Assembly (NCBI RefSeq): GCF_000214705.1
Contig: NC_015573.1
Coordinates: 1,325,001 to 1,389,000, forward strand
Reading direction: 5' to 3'
DNA length: 64,000 nt
Source of the DNA: Desulfofundulus kuznetsovii DSM 6115
GTDB taxonomy: Bacteria > Bacillota > Desulfotomaculia > Desulfotomaculales > Desulfovirgulaceae
The notes beneath the pieces are model-generated. The model was not told the DNA's origin. It ran no database searches and saw nothing but the letters and a program-made list of their open reading frames with translations. Made by a program: the position numbers and the translations under genes. Positions 16,914 to 25,603 of this stretch are shown in pieces; the first letter of the stretch is position 1, and each line of letters begins with the position of its first letter.

Positions 16914-17789
16914 ATGCTGCGGGAAGGAACAGTGGTCAAGGCTTACGGCGGACATTATTATGTAGCGGGCGGTGAGGAAATACACGATTGCGCCTTGAGG
17001 GGGCGCTTTCGCCGGGAAAAAAAACAGGTGCTGGTGGGAGACCGGGTTACCTTTCGCCTCCAACCCCACGGTCAGGGGGTAATTGAAGAGATACACCCCC
17101 GCCGGACTATCCTTGTGCGTCCGCCGGTTGCCAATGTAGACCGGGCGCTGATTGTGTTTGCGATGAAGGATCCCGACCCCAATACCTTTTTACTGGATCG
17201 GTTTCTCATCCAGGCCGAACATGCCGGGGTAGGGCCGGCCATTTGTTTTAACAAGGTGGACCTGGGAGAAGATCTAAGCCGGGATATGATCGGGGCCTAC
17301 CGCCGGGCAGGTTATCCGGTTGTTTGTACCAGCACCCTGGATGGCAGCGGCCTTGATGAATTGCGTGCCCTGCTACAGGGGCATATTACCGTACTGGCCG
17401 GACCTTCCGGGGTGGGCAAGTCCAGTCTGTTAAATGCCCTGGTCCCCGGTTTAAATCTGAAAACCGGGGAGATCAGCCGCAAATTGGGCCGTGGCCGGCA
17501 TACCACCAGGCATGTGGAACTCCTGCGCTTGCCCGGGGGAGGTCTGGTAGCAGATACCCCGGGATTTTCCAGTCTTTACTTACCCGAAATGAAACGGGAA
17601 GAACTGGGGGAGTTCTATCCGGAATTTGTGTCCCGTCGCGACGGTTGTCGTTTCACCGGTTGCCTGCATTTCCAGGAGCCCGGTTGTGCGGTAAAAAGGG
17701 CCGTCGAGGAAGGGGAAATTTCCGCCTTTCGCTACGAAAACTATTTACAACTGCTGCAGGAAGTAATGGAACTGGAGAGGAGATACTGA
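16914..17789 (+). CDS. rsgA: Small ribosomal subunit biogenesis GTPase RsgA
   Basis: Circularly permuted GTPase assisting 30S maturation. N-terminal OB fold (MLREGTVVKAYGGHYYV), then G4 FNKVDL ahead of the P-loop GPSGVGKSSLLNAL (about residue 163) and DTPGF, the permuted order diagnostic of the family; a C-terminal zinc site uses Cys and His residues in CRFTGCLHFQEPGCAVK. A stop codon two codons upstream fixes the start at or after the ATG at 16914. The next gene, rpe, starts immediately after its stop. Confidence 0.95.
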   Translation: MLREGTVVKAYGGHYYVAGGEEIHDCALRGRFRREKKQVLVGDRVTFRLQPHGQGVIEEIHPRRTILVRPPVANVDRALIVFAMKDPDPNTFLLDRFLIQAEHAGVGPAICFNKVDLGEDLSRDMIGAYRRAGYPVVCTSTLDGSGLDELRALLQGHITVLAGPSGVGKSSLLNALVPGLNLKTGEISRKLGRGRHTTRHVELLRLPGGGLVADTPGFSSLYLPEMKREELGEFYPEFVSRRDGCRFTGCLHFQEPGCAVKRAVEEGEISAFRYENYLQLLQEVMELERRY

Positions 17790-18452
17790 GTGATCAAAAT
17801 AGCACCGTCGATTCTCTCGGCCAACTTTGCCCGCCTTAGGGAAGACGTGCAGCGGGTGGAGAGGGCCGGGGCAGACTACCTCCACCTTGACGTCATGGAC
17901 GGCCGCTTCGTGCCCAACATTACCATCGGGCCACTGGTAGTGGCAGCTCTGCGGCCCCACAGCCGGTTGTTTTTTGACGTTCATTTAATGATCGAAGAGC
18001 CCGACCGTTATATAGATTCCTTTGTTGAGGCGGGGGCAGACCTGATCACGGTACATGTGGAAGCCTGCCGGCACCTGCACCGCACGCTCACGCATATCCG
18101 GGAAAAGGGGGTCAGGGCCGGGGTGGCCCTGAATCCGGCCACTCCTCCTGAAGTGCTGGAATACCTGCCCGGACTTTTTGATCTGGTACTGGTGATGACC
18201 GTTAACCCGGGCTTTGGTGGACAGGCCTTTATTCCCCAGGTCCTCCCTAAAATCCGCAGGATCCGGGAGATGCTGGATGGTGCCGGGTTGGAGGTGGAAA
18301 TCCAGGTGGACGGTGGTATCAATCCCTCCACCGCCCCACTGGTGGTACAGGCCGGGGCTACGGTACTGGTGGCTGGTTCGGCTGTTTTTGGTGCTCCGGA
18401 TCCGGCAGCGGCTATCCAGGTAATCCGGCAGGCGGCAAAAGGGGGTGAGTAA
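17790..18452 (+). CDS. rpe: Ribulose-phosphate 3-epimerase
   Basis: Interconverts ribulose 5-phosphate and xylulose 5-phosphate in the pentose phosphate pathway. TIM-barrel landmarks: IAPSILSANFARL, LHLDVMDGRFVPN with metal ligands, DVHLMIEEPDRYI, LVMTVNPGFGGQ, and QVDGGINPSTAPLVVQAGATVLVAGSAVF. At 220 residues it has full length. GTG start abuts the rsgA stop; the order rsgA-rpe is typical of Firmicutes. Confidence 0.96.
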   Translation: MIKIAPSILSANFARLREDVQRVERAGADYLHLDVMDGRFVPNITIGPLVVAALRPHSRLFFDVHLMIEEPDRYIDSFVEAGADLITVHVEACRHLHRTLTHIREKGVRAGVALNPATPPEVLEYLPGLFDLVLVMTVNPGFGGQAFIPQVLPKIRRIREMLDGAGLEVEIQVDGGINPSTAPLVVQAGATVLVAGSAVFGAPDPAAAIQVIRQAAKGGE

Positions 18453-18575
18453 ATGGCTGTCTGGAAGTGCCAGGAGTGCGGGAATGTGGTGGAGGCCCGC
18501 TGCAAGCCCGGCAAGTGTAAGTCTTGCGGCGCACCCAAAGATAAGCTGGTCAAGGAAGCCCAGCCCAGGAAGTAG
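18453..18575 (+). CDS. RCKP-type rubredoxin-like mini-protein (40 aa)
   Basis: Too short for routine gene calling but clearly coding in appearance. The ATG follows the rpe stop with GGGGGTGAG upstream. The product carries CxxC (CQEC, residues 6-9), then RCKPGKC and KSCG, giving a four- to five-cysteine rubredoxin-like knuckle, and a Lys/Arg-rich tail. Small proteins with an RCKP signature are annotated in anaerobes as rubredoxin-like domain proteins; their role is not known. Metal binding is inferred from the cysteine spacing. Confidence 0.7.
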   Translation: MAVWKCQECGNVVEARCKPGKCKSCGAPKDKLVKEAQPRK

Positions 18576-18698
18576 TTCCCTGGAGCAACAATGCCCCATA
18601 CATAACCTGGTGGAGATAAACCCGAAAGGAGCGACTTTTATTTAGAAATTTGTCGCAGGCACAGGCAGGAATTTCTTCCCTTTTCATCAAAACCTTCC

Positions 18699-18750
18699 TT
18701 AGCCTGTAGTGCGAAAACGGCGTGGGGCCATGCCGTTCTAAGGCTAATTT
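18699..18750 (+). terminator. Nested hairpin upstream of cheW, terminator-like
   Basis: Outer arms TTAGCC (18699-18704) and GGCTAA (18742-18747) enclose inner arms AACGGCGTGG (18716-18725) and CCATGCCGTT (18728-18737) that pair with one G-U wobble. A T-rich stretch follows. It probably ends the rsgA-rpe transcript, although a structured leader of cheW is possible. Confidence 0.45.
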
Positions 18751-18783
18751 TGTTTGATAGCAATTTAGGAAGGGGAGTCAATT

Positions 18784-19197
18784 ATGGGCGATGAGCAACA
18801 AGTGGTAATCTTCCAGTTAAACGATCAACAATATGCCCTGCCCATCCAGGAAACCCAGGAGATTATTCGCATGACCGATATTACCCGGGTGCCCAACACT
18901 AAAAGTTACGTTGAGGGTATCATCAACCTCAGGGGTAGTATCGTGCCGGTAATAAACCTGAACAGGCGCCTGGACCTGCCTGTGCGGGATTACACCGATG
19001 CCACCCGGATCATTGTGGTGGAGTATGAAGGACAAAAAGTGGGTATGATTGTTGATAACGTTCTGGAGGTAGGTCGATACAACGCCGATGAAATGGAACC
19101 GCCGGCGGTGGCGGGAGACAACATGGAGTTCCTCCGGGGGGTAATAAAAAAAGGCGACCGCCTGTGGTTATTGCTCAACCTGGGCCGGGTTTTGTAG
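18784..19197 (+). CDS. cheW: CheW-like chemotaxis coupling protein
   Basis: SH3-like adaptor that links chemoreceptors to the histidine kinase CheA. The 137-residue protein is a single CheW domain: VVIFQLNDQQYALPIQETQEIIR, ITRVPNTKSYVEGIINLRGSIVPVINLNRRL, and VGMIVDNVLEV. The ATG follows AGGAAGGGGAG. It is isolated: no cheA, cheY, receptor or motility gene is nearby, so it may serve a distant chemotaxis cluster or another receptor-linked output. A terminator-like hairpin lies on each side, suggesting a single-gene transcript. Confidence 0.9.
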   Translation: MGDEQQVVIFQLNDQQYALPIQETQEIIRMTDITRVPNTKSYVEGIINLRGSIVPVINLNRRLDLPVRDYTDATRIIVVEYEGQKVGMIVDNVLEVGRYNADEMEPPAVAGDNMEFLRGVIKKGDRLWLLLNLGRVL

Positions 19198-19220
19198 GCC
19201 GCGGGTTTTGCCTTGTTTCA

Positions 19221-19242
19221 GGGCCACACCGGTGGCCCTTTG
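19221..19242 (+). terminator. Rho-independent terminator-like hairpin after cheW
   Basis: GGGCCAC (19221-19227) and GTGGCCC (19232-19238) pair perfectly with a 4-nt loop, followed by TTTGTTGT. Placed 24 bp after the cheW stop. The U-run is imperfect. Confidence 0.55.
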
Positions 19243-19324
19243 TTGTGGATTTTGCTTTCTTTCAGGGGGCGTTCCTCGGCGTTTCCCCTTAGTATTTTGT
19301 ATTTTACATAAAGAGGTGTTTTGC

Positions 19325-21043
19325 TTGTCCAACCAGGAAACACTGCGTTCCCGCCTGCTGGGCATAGATGGCCGTGGTTACGGTGCCTATAAGTCCATTG
19401 GCGGCAGCTATTCCTTTGGCCGTTACACTCTCTTTATTGATCACGTACAAAGCGATCCCTTCGCACCCCCCAGCCGCCTGCGGGTGCGGGTGGATCAGCG
19501 TTTGGCCAGTTTTCCTCCCGAACTGTATGCCACCACCCCCCGGAGAATTGCCCTGGAGGACTACCTGATGCGCCAGTTTGGCCGGGCAATCAGCCGCCAT
19601 GCCCGGGGGCACCGGGGTACCGGTAAAAGCGGCCTGATCACTATAGGTCACTGCGGCCAGGAAATTCTCGAGCGTACCGGGGCAGTTGTTAATAAAGAGT
19701 ATGTAGAGATCCGTTTTAACGTTGGTCTGCCTGCCCGGGGACGTACCATTACCGGCCGGGAAGCAGTGCGCATCTTCTTTGAAGAGATTCCGGCCATTGT
19801 CAACGAATCCCTGTTTTATAAAAGTCTTGACGCAGCGGCCTTAAAACAACAGGTGGAACTGGTGGAAGACCAGGAATTTTTAAGGGCCCAGCTGGATGAA
19901 CGGGGCCTGGTGGCCTTTGTGGCCAACGGGGCCATCCTGCCCAGGGAAAGCGGCGTAAGCGACCGTCCTTTAACCCGGGGGCGGGTAATTCCCTTTCAAT
20001 CCCCGCCGGAACTGGAGGTTTCCTTTGAGCTGCCCAATCGCGGTACGGTGACTGGCATGGGCGTTCCCCGGGGGGTCACCCTCATTGTGGGAGGAGGCTA
20101 CCACGGCAAATCCACCCTTTTGCGGGCCCTGGAACGGGGAGTTTACAACCATATCCCCGGAGACGGGCGGGAACTGGTGATTACCGTGGATGACGCGGTG
20201 AAAATCCGGGCCGAGGACGGCCGCAGCGTGGAAAAGGTGGATATCAGCGCTTTTATAAACAATTTACCCCATGGCCAGGATACCCGGGCTTTTTCCACGG
20301 AAAACGCCAGTGGCAGCACTTCGCAGGCGGCCAACATCGTGGAGGCCCTGGAAGTGGGGACCCGTTTGTTGCTTCTTGACGAGGATACCAGTGCCACCAA
20401 CTTTATGATCCGGGATGGCCGCATGCAGGAACTGGTGGCCAAGGAATTCGAACCCATCACCCCCTTTATCGACAGGGTGCGCCAGCTTTACGAGCACCTG
20501 GGGGTTTCCACCGTCCTGGTGGTGGGCGGATCGGGGGATTACTTTGCGGTGGCCGACCGGGTCATTATGATGCAAAACTACATCCCCCTGGATGTAACCC
20601 GGCGGGCCAGGGAGATTGCTTTGCGCCACCGTGATGAGCGCCGGGTAGAGGCTGTTGGTACTTTTAACCGGATTACCCGCCGTATCCCTTTGCCTGCCTC
20701 CTTTATCCTCGAGGGACGGGCCAAGGTAAAAGCGCGGGGTACCGATGAAATTATCTACGGCCACATGGATATTGACCTGCAGGATGTGGAGCAACTGGTG
20801 GACCCCGCTCAATTGCGGGCCATAGCTGAGATTATCAAGTATGCGGCTAAACACTACGTTAACGGGGAACGAACCTTGAGGGAAGTAGTCCTGGCGGTGC
20901 TGGCGGATATAGATAGAGAGGGCCTGGATGTTGTATCTCCCTTTAAAGGCCTGCACCCGGGGGATTATGCCCGCCCCCGGGTGCAGGAAATTGCCGCCGC
21001 TATTAACCGCTACCGCCGCTTGCAGGTGCGCCAGCAGTTATAA
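19325..21043 (+). CDS. Predicted ATPase of the ABC class (PF09818 family)
   Basis: Soluble P-loop ATPase family of unknown role. Residues about 245-270 have the Walker A-like GGGYHGKSTLL; FSTENASGSTSQAANIVEALEVG resembles an ABC signature region, and LLLLDEDTSATNFM is a Walker B with catalytic Asp-Glu. An N-terminal domain (about 1-230) rich in IGHCGQEILERT-type motifs is characteristic of this family. TTG at 19325 is chosen because AAGAGGTG lies 6 bp upstream. 572 residues is the usual size. It faces the minus-strand ymcA-like gene tail to tail. Confidence 0.85.
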   Translation: MSNQETLRSRLLGIDGRGYGAYKSIGGSYSFGRYTLFIDHVQSDPFAPPSRLRVRVDQRLASFPPELYATTPRRIALEDYLMRQFGRAISRHARGHRGTGKSGLITIGHCGQEILERTGAVVNKEYVEIRFNVGLPARGRTITGREAVRIFFEEIPAIVNESLFYKSLDAAALKQQVELVEDQEFLRAQLDERGLVAFVANGAILPRESGVSDRPLTRGRVIPFQSPPELEVSFELPNRGTVTGMGVPRGVTLIVGGGYHGKSTLLRALERGVYNHIPGDGRELVITVDDAVKIRAEDGRSVEKVDISAFINNLPHGQDTRAFSTENASGSTSQAANIVEALEVGTRLLLLDEDTSATNFMIRDGRMQELVAKEFEPITPFIDRVRQLYEHLGVSTVLVVGGSGDYFAVADRVIMMQNYIPLDVTRRAREIALRHRDERRVEAVGTFNRITRRIPLPASFILEGRAKVKARGTDEIIYGHMDIDLQDVEQLVDPAQLRAIAEIIKYAAKHYVNGERTLREVVLAVLADIDREGLDVVSPFKGLHPGDYARPRVQEIAAAINRYRRLQVRQQL

Positions 21044-21424
21044 CTAGACCTCACAGCCGCAGCAGCAACTGCAGCTTTCATCGGAACAGGAATGCTGGCC
21101 GCCGGAAATGGCATCGCTAATGATCTGGTTGATTTCTTCCAGTAACTGTTCGAAGTTGTGTTGAGCACGGAAAAATTCCGTAATCAACGGGTTATCCATC
21201 ATGCGCTTTTCCAGATCTTCCACATCGGCCTTCTGGCTTTCCGTAAGTTCCAGGCCCTGGGTCTGGATCATTTGCAGGAACCGCTGCTTTTGATGAAATT
21301 CATCGATGATTTGCTTGGCGGCAGGATCCTGCAGCATAGCCTGCTGGGCCTGGATCATGGCCGCCAACTCCTGGGAGCGGGCAATTTCTTCTCCCAGTTC
21401 CCGGGCCTTTGCGATTACAGACAC
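21044..21424 (-). CDS. YlbF/YmcA-family protein with Cys-rich tail
   Basis: Helical protein related to RicA (YmcA) and RicF (YlbF), which in Bacillus subtilis form an Fe-S-containing complex affecting mRNA processing, sporulation and competence. Residues 1-105 match the family (AKARELGEEIARSQEL, then DPAAKQIIDEFHQKQRFLQ). The C-terminus ends in CSDESCSCCCGCEV, with six Cys in 14 residues, a plausible metal or Fe-S site. GTG at 21424 is 8 bp from GGGAGG. It is downstream of miaB, as ymcA is in Bacillus, which supports a YmcA-type assignment. Confidence 0.8.
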   Translation of the reverse strand: MSVIAKARELGEEIARSQELAAMIQAQQAMLQDPAAKQIIDEFHQKQRFLQMIQTQGLELTESQKADVEDLEKRMMDNPLITEFFRAQHNFEQLLEEINQIISDAISGGQHSCSDESCSCCCGCEV

Positions 21425-21455
21425 ATCAATCACCTCCCATCCGGGGAAATATTGA

Positions 21456-22793
21456 TCATACCGTCGCCGCCAATTTGCCTTCCAGGTGGGTGAGGCGGGC
21501 TCCGGTAACAGTCACATTCACCAGTTGCCCGGCGAGGTCACTGGAGCCGGGGAAAATCACCAGCCGGTTGGTCCTGGTGCGGCCGCTCATCATTTCGGGG
21601 TTAGTTTTGCTTTCGCCTTCCACCAGAACCTGCTCCACCCGGCCAACGAGGGCCTGGTTATGGGCCAGGGTGATTTCGTTTTGTCTTTCAATGAGCTTTT
21701 GGATCCTTTCGCTTTTTATTCCGTCGGGCACCTGTTCGGGGAGGCGCGCCGCCGGGGTGCCCGGCCGGGGGTTATATACAAAGGTAAAGGCGCCGTCAAA
21801 GCGCACCCTTTCCACCAGATCCATGGTCTGAGCAAAATCCTCTTCCGTTTCCCCCGGGAACCCTACCATGATATCAGTGGTTATGGCCACGCCGGGTATA
21901 GCCCGGCGAATGCGCTCCACCAGGTCCAGGTAATAGTCCCGGTCGTAACCCCGGTTCATCAGCTTCAAGATACGGTTGCTGCCTGCCTGCACGGGCAGGT
22001 GGATATGTTCGCATACGTGGGGACAGCGGGCAATGGTATCAATCAGTTCCTGGGTAAAATCCCGGGGATGGGAGGTGGTAAAACGAATACGCCAAAGACC
22101 AGGAATTTGATCCACTTCTGCTAGCAGGCGGGCAAAACTGGTCGGCCCGGGCAAATCCTTACCGTAAGAATTCACATTCTGCCCTAAAAGGGTGACTTCC
22201 CGGTAGCCTTCCTGTACCAGCTGGCGAATTTCGTTAAGAATGTCTTCCGGCCGGCGGCTGCGTTCCCGCCCGCGCACGTAGGGTACAATACAGTAGGTGC
22301 AAAAGTTATTGCAGCCGTAGGTAATGTTTACCCAGGCCTTCACCCTGGAGGCCCGGCGGATAGGCAGGTTTTCCACGATCTCTCCGGCCTGATCCCATAC
22401 CTCCATCACCCTTTCCCGGCATTCCCGGGCCTGTAAAAGGAGTTCGGGCAGGCGGTGTAAGTTGTGGGTACCCAGGATGAGATCCACCTGGGGAAAACGG
22501 TTTTTGATTTTGCGGGCTACTCCCGGCTGCTGGGTCATGCATCCAGCTATGCCAATGATCAGGTCGCCCTTTTTATCCTTTAAGTGAGCCAGGCGCCCCA
22601 AAAGGCCGTAGATCTTGTTTTCGGCCGTTTCCCGCACGCAGCAGGTGTTTACCAGTATTACATCGGCCTCACCGGTGCTGGCGGCTGGTTCGTAACCCAG
22701 GGATTCCAGCATGCCGGCTATTACCTCAGAGTCATGGTCATTCATCTGGCACCCAAAGGTTATTACTTCATAAGTGGGTATTCTTTCCTTCAT
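21456..22793 (-). CDS. miaB: tRNA-2-methylthio-N6-dimethylallyladenosine synthase
   Basis: Radical SAM methylthiotransferase acting on i6A37 of tRNA, downstream of the MiaA reaction whose gene also lies in this window. N-terminal UPF0004 domain with the auxiliary cluster cysteines (FGCQMN, NTCCVRE, AGCMTQQ), radical SAM triad in [19 protein letters not shown], and a C-terminal TRAM domain. The ATG at 22793 (445 aa) is preceded by GGGAAGGGATCAGG; an upstream in-frame extension has no ribosome site. Diverges from mutS. Confidence 0.95.
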   Translation of the reverse strand: MKERIPTYEVITFGCQMNDHDSEVIAGMLESLGYEPAASTGEADVILVNTCCVRETAENKIYGLLGRLAHLKDKKGDLIIGIAGCMTQQPGVARKIKNRFPQVDLILGTHNLHRLPELLLQARECRERVMEVWDQAGEIVENLPIRRASRVKAWVNITYGCNNFCTYCIVPYVRGRERSRRPEDILNEIRQLVQEGYREVTLLGQNVNSYGKDLPGPTSFARLLAEVDQIPGLWRIRFTTSHPRDFTQELIDTIARCPHVCEHIHLPVQAGSNRILKLMNRGYDRDYYLDLVERIRRAIPGVAITTDIMVGFPGETEEDFAQTMDLVERVRFDGAFTFVYNPRPGTPAARLPEQVPDGIKSERIQKLIERQNEITLAHNQALVGRVEQVLVEGESKTNPEMMSGRTRTNRLVIFPGSSDLAGQLVNVTVTGARLTHLEGKLAATV

Positions 22794-22901
22794 ACCTGAT
22801 CCCTTCCCGTTACTCCTCGTATTATATCTTATTTGGGGCCCGGGCGCAAACTTATTTTCATCATGGCTTCGGAGCCTGGACATCGGAACCGGGTTTTCCT
22901 T

Positions 22902-22928
22902 TTGCCTGGCAGTTCTTTGTGTTATAAT
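22902..22928 (+). promoter_or_regulatory. Promoter of mutS
   Basis: TATAAT at 22923-22928 with extended TGT before it, and TTGCCT at 22902-22907 (15 bp spacer, short). The AGGAGGGG ribosome site of mutS follows at about 22936. The perfect -10 plus TGN makes it a good candidate in spite of the spacer. Confidence 0.5.
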
Positions 22929-22950
22929 GGTGCCCAGGAGGGGATTATTG

Positions 22951-25554
22951 GTGTCTTACACCCCCATGCTGAAACAGTATTTGCAGATTAAACAGAATTA
23001 TCAAGACGCTATACTCTTTTTTCGTCTCGGGGATTTTTACGAAATGTTTTTTGATGATGCCCTGGTAGCCTCGCGGGAACTGGAAATTACTCTTACCGGG
23101 AGGGACGCCGGGGCAGCCGGCCGGGTGCCCATGTGCGGGGTGCCCTATCATGCGGCGGACACCTATATTGCCCGTTTAATTGAACGGGGGTACAAGGTGG
23201 CCATTTGCGACCAGGTCGAGGACCCGGCCGATGCCAGGGGGATCGTGCGGCGGGAAGTGACCCGGGTGGTTACCCCCGGCACGATCATGGAATGCCTGGA
23301 GGAAAGAAAACATAATTTCCTGGCCGCTGTAGTTGAAAAAGGCAATGCTTACGGTCTGGCCGTGGTGGACGTAACCACGGGCCTGTTCATGGTTACCCAG
23401 ATAGACGGCCGGGATGCCCTGCTGGATGAACTAATCCGCCTGGAACCGGCCGAGGTTCTCCTGCCCGATATACCCCTTTACCGGGAACTGGCCGGGGCCG
23501 TCAAGTCCCGGCTGCCCAAAGCGGTTATTTCCTTCTGGAGTCCCGCCGCCTTCGAGCGGGGGGAGGCGGTCCGGAGCTTACAGGAACAGCTGGGAACGGG
23601 TTGGACCCGCTCCGGTTTAAGCGGCCTGCCCCTGGCCATCCTTTGTGCCGGGGGAATGCTGAATTACCTTAAGGCCACCCAGAAGCGGGAACTGGGCCAG
23701 ATCAACCGGGTAGAAATATACAGTGGGGGCCAGTACATGCACCTGGACGGGGTCACCCGGCGCAATCTGGAGTTAACCAGTTCCTTAAGGGATGGCTCCC
23801 GTTGGGGTACCCTTCTCTGGGTGCTGGACCACACGGTTACGGCCATGGGCGGGCGTTTATTGAAGTCCTGGCTGGAGCGCCCCCTGCTGGATGTCCAGGC
23901 CATTCGTGCCCGGCAGGATGCGGTGGAGGAACTGGTCAATGATAGTCTTGCCCGCCAGGAACTGCAACACCTTTTAAAGACCATTTACGATTTGGAAAGG
24001 TTATCCTCCCGGGTAGTCTACGGCACCGCCGGCCCCCGGGATTTGCTTGCCTTGAAAAACTCCCTGGCCGTTTTGCCAAAGGTAAAAAAGGTGCTATGCA
24101 ATAAAAAAGCTCCCCTCTGGCAGGAGATTGCCGGAGATCTGGACTGCCTGGAAGATGTTGTCCAGCTCTTAGATGAAGCTATTGACGCCGATCCCCCTGC
24201 CGGTTCCAGAGAAGGTGGTATCATCCGGGAGGGGTATCATCCCGAGGTGGACCGCCTGCGCCAGGCCAGCCGGGAGGGTAAAAACTGGCTGGCCCAGCTG
24301 GAAGCCCGGGAAAAGGAGCGTACCGGTATCCGCTCCTTGAAGGTTGGCTTTAATAAGGTGTTTGGTTATTACCTGGAAGTAACCCGCCCCAACCTTGATC
24401 TTGTGCCCGCCGACTACATACGCAAGCAGACCCTGGCCGGGGCGGAGCGTTTTATTACCCCGGAGCTAAAGGAACTGGAAGAACAAATCCTGGGAGCAGA
24501 AGAAAGGCTTGTTCAGCTGGAATACCGCTTATTTACCGAAATAAGGGAAAAAGTGGCTGCCCAGGTGAGGCGCATTCAACAGGCAGCGGGGGCGGTAGCC
24601 CGTACCGATGCCCTTCTTTCCCTGGCCGAGGCAGCGGTGAAGGGAAATTATGTCCGTCCCGAGGTAAACGACGGTTCCCGCATTACCATCCGGGAAGGGC
24701 GTCACCCGGTAGTGGAGCAGGTGCTTGAGCCGGGGGAATTTGTGCCCAACGACGTGGATCTGGGGGGCGATACCCGCCTGATCCTGCTTACCGGGCCCAA
24801 TATGGCGGGGAAGAGCACCTATATGCGCCAGGTGGCCCTGCTGGTATTAATGGCCCAGGTGGGTAGCTTTATTCCCGCTGCTTCCGGGGAAATAGGCATT
24901 GTGGACCGCATTTTTACCCGGGTGGGGGCCAGCGACGACCTGGCTGCGGGGCAAAGCACCTTCATGGTGGAGATGAGCGAATGCCAGGTAATTGTCAGTG
25001 CGGCCACGCCCCGGAGTTTGATCATCATGGATGAGGTGGGGCGGGGTACCAGCACCTACGACGGCATCAGCATTGCCCGGGCACTGGTGGAATACATCGT
25101 GCGCCGCATCGGTGCCCGAACCCTCTTTTCCACTCATTATCACGAATTGACTGAACTGGATGTCTTGCCCGGGGTCAAAAACTTTACCGTTGCCGTGGAG
25201 GAAAGGGGAGAAGACGTGGTTTTCCTGCGCCGGGTACGTCCCGGGCGGGCAGACCGCAGTTACGGCATCCAGGTGGCCCGCCTGGCGGGCTTGCCCGGGG
25301 AAATCCTGCAAAGGGCCGAAGAAATACTCCACGAACTGGAGTACCGCCGGGACGGGGGAGCTGTAAGCCCGGCGCCAAGGGACCTGCCGGCTCACAGGGA
25401 GGAGAAAACTGCGGTTCCCAAACATCCTATCCTGGATGAACTGGTGAAACTGGATCTGTGGCAAATGACTCCCCTGGAGGCCCTGAATACCCTTGCCGCC
25501 TGGCAGCGGAGTTTAAAACAGGGTGTAAGGCGGGTCACCGGCCACGGTAGTTAG
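22951..25554 (+). CDS. mutS: DNA mismatch repair protein MutS
   Basis: Recognises mispaired and looped bases and recruits MutL. N-terminal mismatch-binding domain with [15 protein letters not shown] (Phe and Glu of the F-x-E contact), connector and lever domains, then the ATPase: Walker [14 protein letters not shown] (about residue 615), [12 protein letters not shown] Walker B and signature, FSTHYHEL. Length 867 is typical of MutS1. GTG at 22951 follows AGGAGGGG by 7 bp. Unlike in most Firmicutes, mutL is not the next gene; two accessory genes intervene. Confidence 0.96.
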   Translation: MSYTPMLKQYLQIKQNYQDAILFFRLGDFYEMFFDDALVASRELEITLTGRDAGAAGRVPMCGVPYHAADTYIARLIERGYKVAICDQVEDPADARGIVRREVTRVVTPGTIMECLEERKHNFLAAVVEKGNAYGLAVVDVTTGLFMVTQIDGRDALLDELIRLEPAEVLLPDIPLYRELAGAVKSRLPKAVISFWSPAAFERGEAVRSLQEQLGTGWTRSGLSGLPLAILCAGGMLNYLKATQKRELGQINRVEIYSGGQYMHLDGVTRRNLELTSSLRDGSRWGTLLWVLDHTVTAMGGRLLKSWLERPLLDVQAIRARQDAVEELVNDSLARQELQHLLKTIYDLERLSSRVVYGTAGPRDLLALKNSLAVLPKVKKVLCNKKAPLWQEIAGDLDCLEDVVQLLDEAIDADPPAGSREGGIIREGYHPEVDRLRQASREGKNWLAQLEAREKERTGIRSLKVGFNKVFGYYLEVTRPNLDLVPADYIRKQTLAGAERFITPELKELEEQILGAEERLVQLEYRLFTEIREKVAAQVRRIQQAAGAVARTDALLSLAEAAVKGNYVRPEVNDGSRITIREGRHPVVEQVLEPGEFVPNDVDLGGDTRLILLTGPNMAGKSTYMRQVALLVLMAQVGSFIPAASGEIGIVDRIFTRVGASDDLAAGQSTFMVEMSECQVIVSAATPRSLIIMDEVGRGTSTYDGISIARALVEYIVRRIGARTLFSTHYHELTELDVLPGVKNFTVAVEERGEDVVFLRRVRPGRADRSYGIQVARLAGLPGEILQRAEEILHELEYRRDGGAVSPAPRDLPAHREEKTAVPKHPILDELVKLDLWQMTPLEALNTLAAWQRSLKQGVRRVTGHGS

Positions 25555-25603
25555 AGTGGTCATTCCTTGGAAAAGAGATTTCGGTAGGGGGTGAAACCTT
25601 CCC

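Noticed and set aside
18620-18750. Cyclic di-GMP riboswitch upstream of cheW
   Set aside because: The interval has a GCACAGGCA-like piece and nested stems, but the conserved GGTCACGCACAGGGCAAACC-type core is not present.
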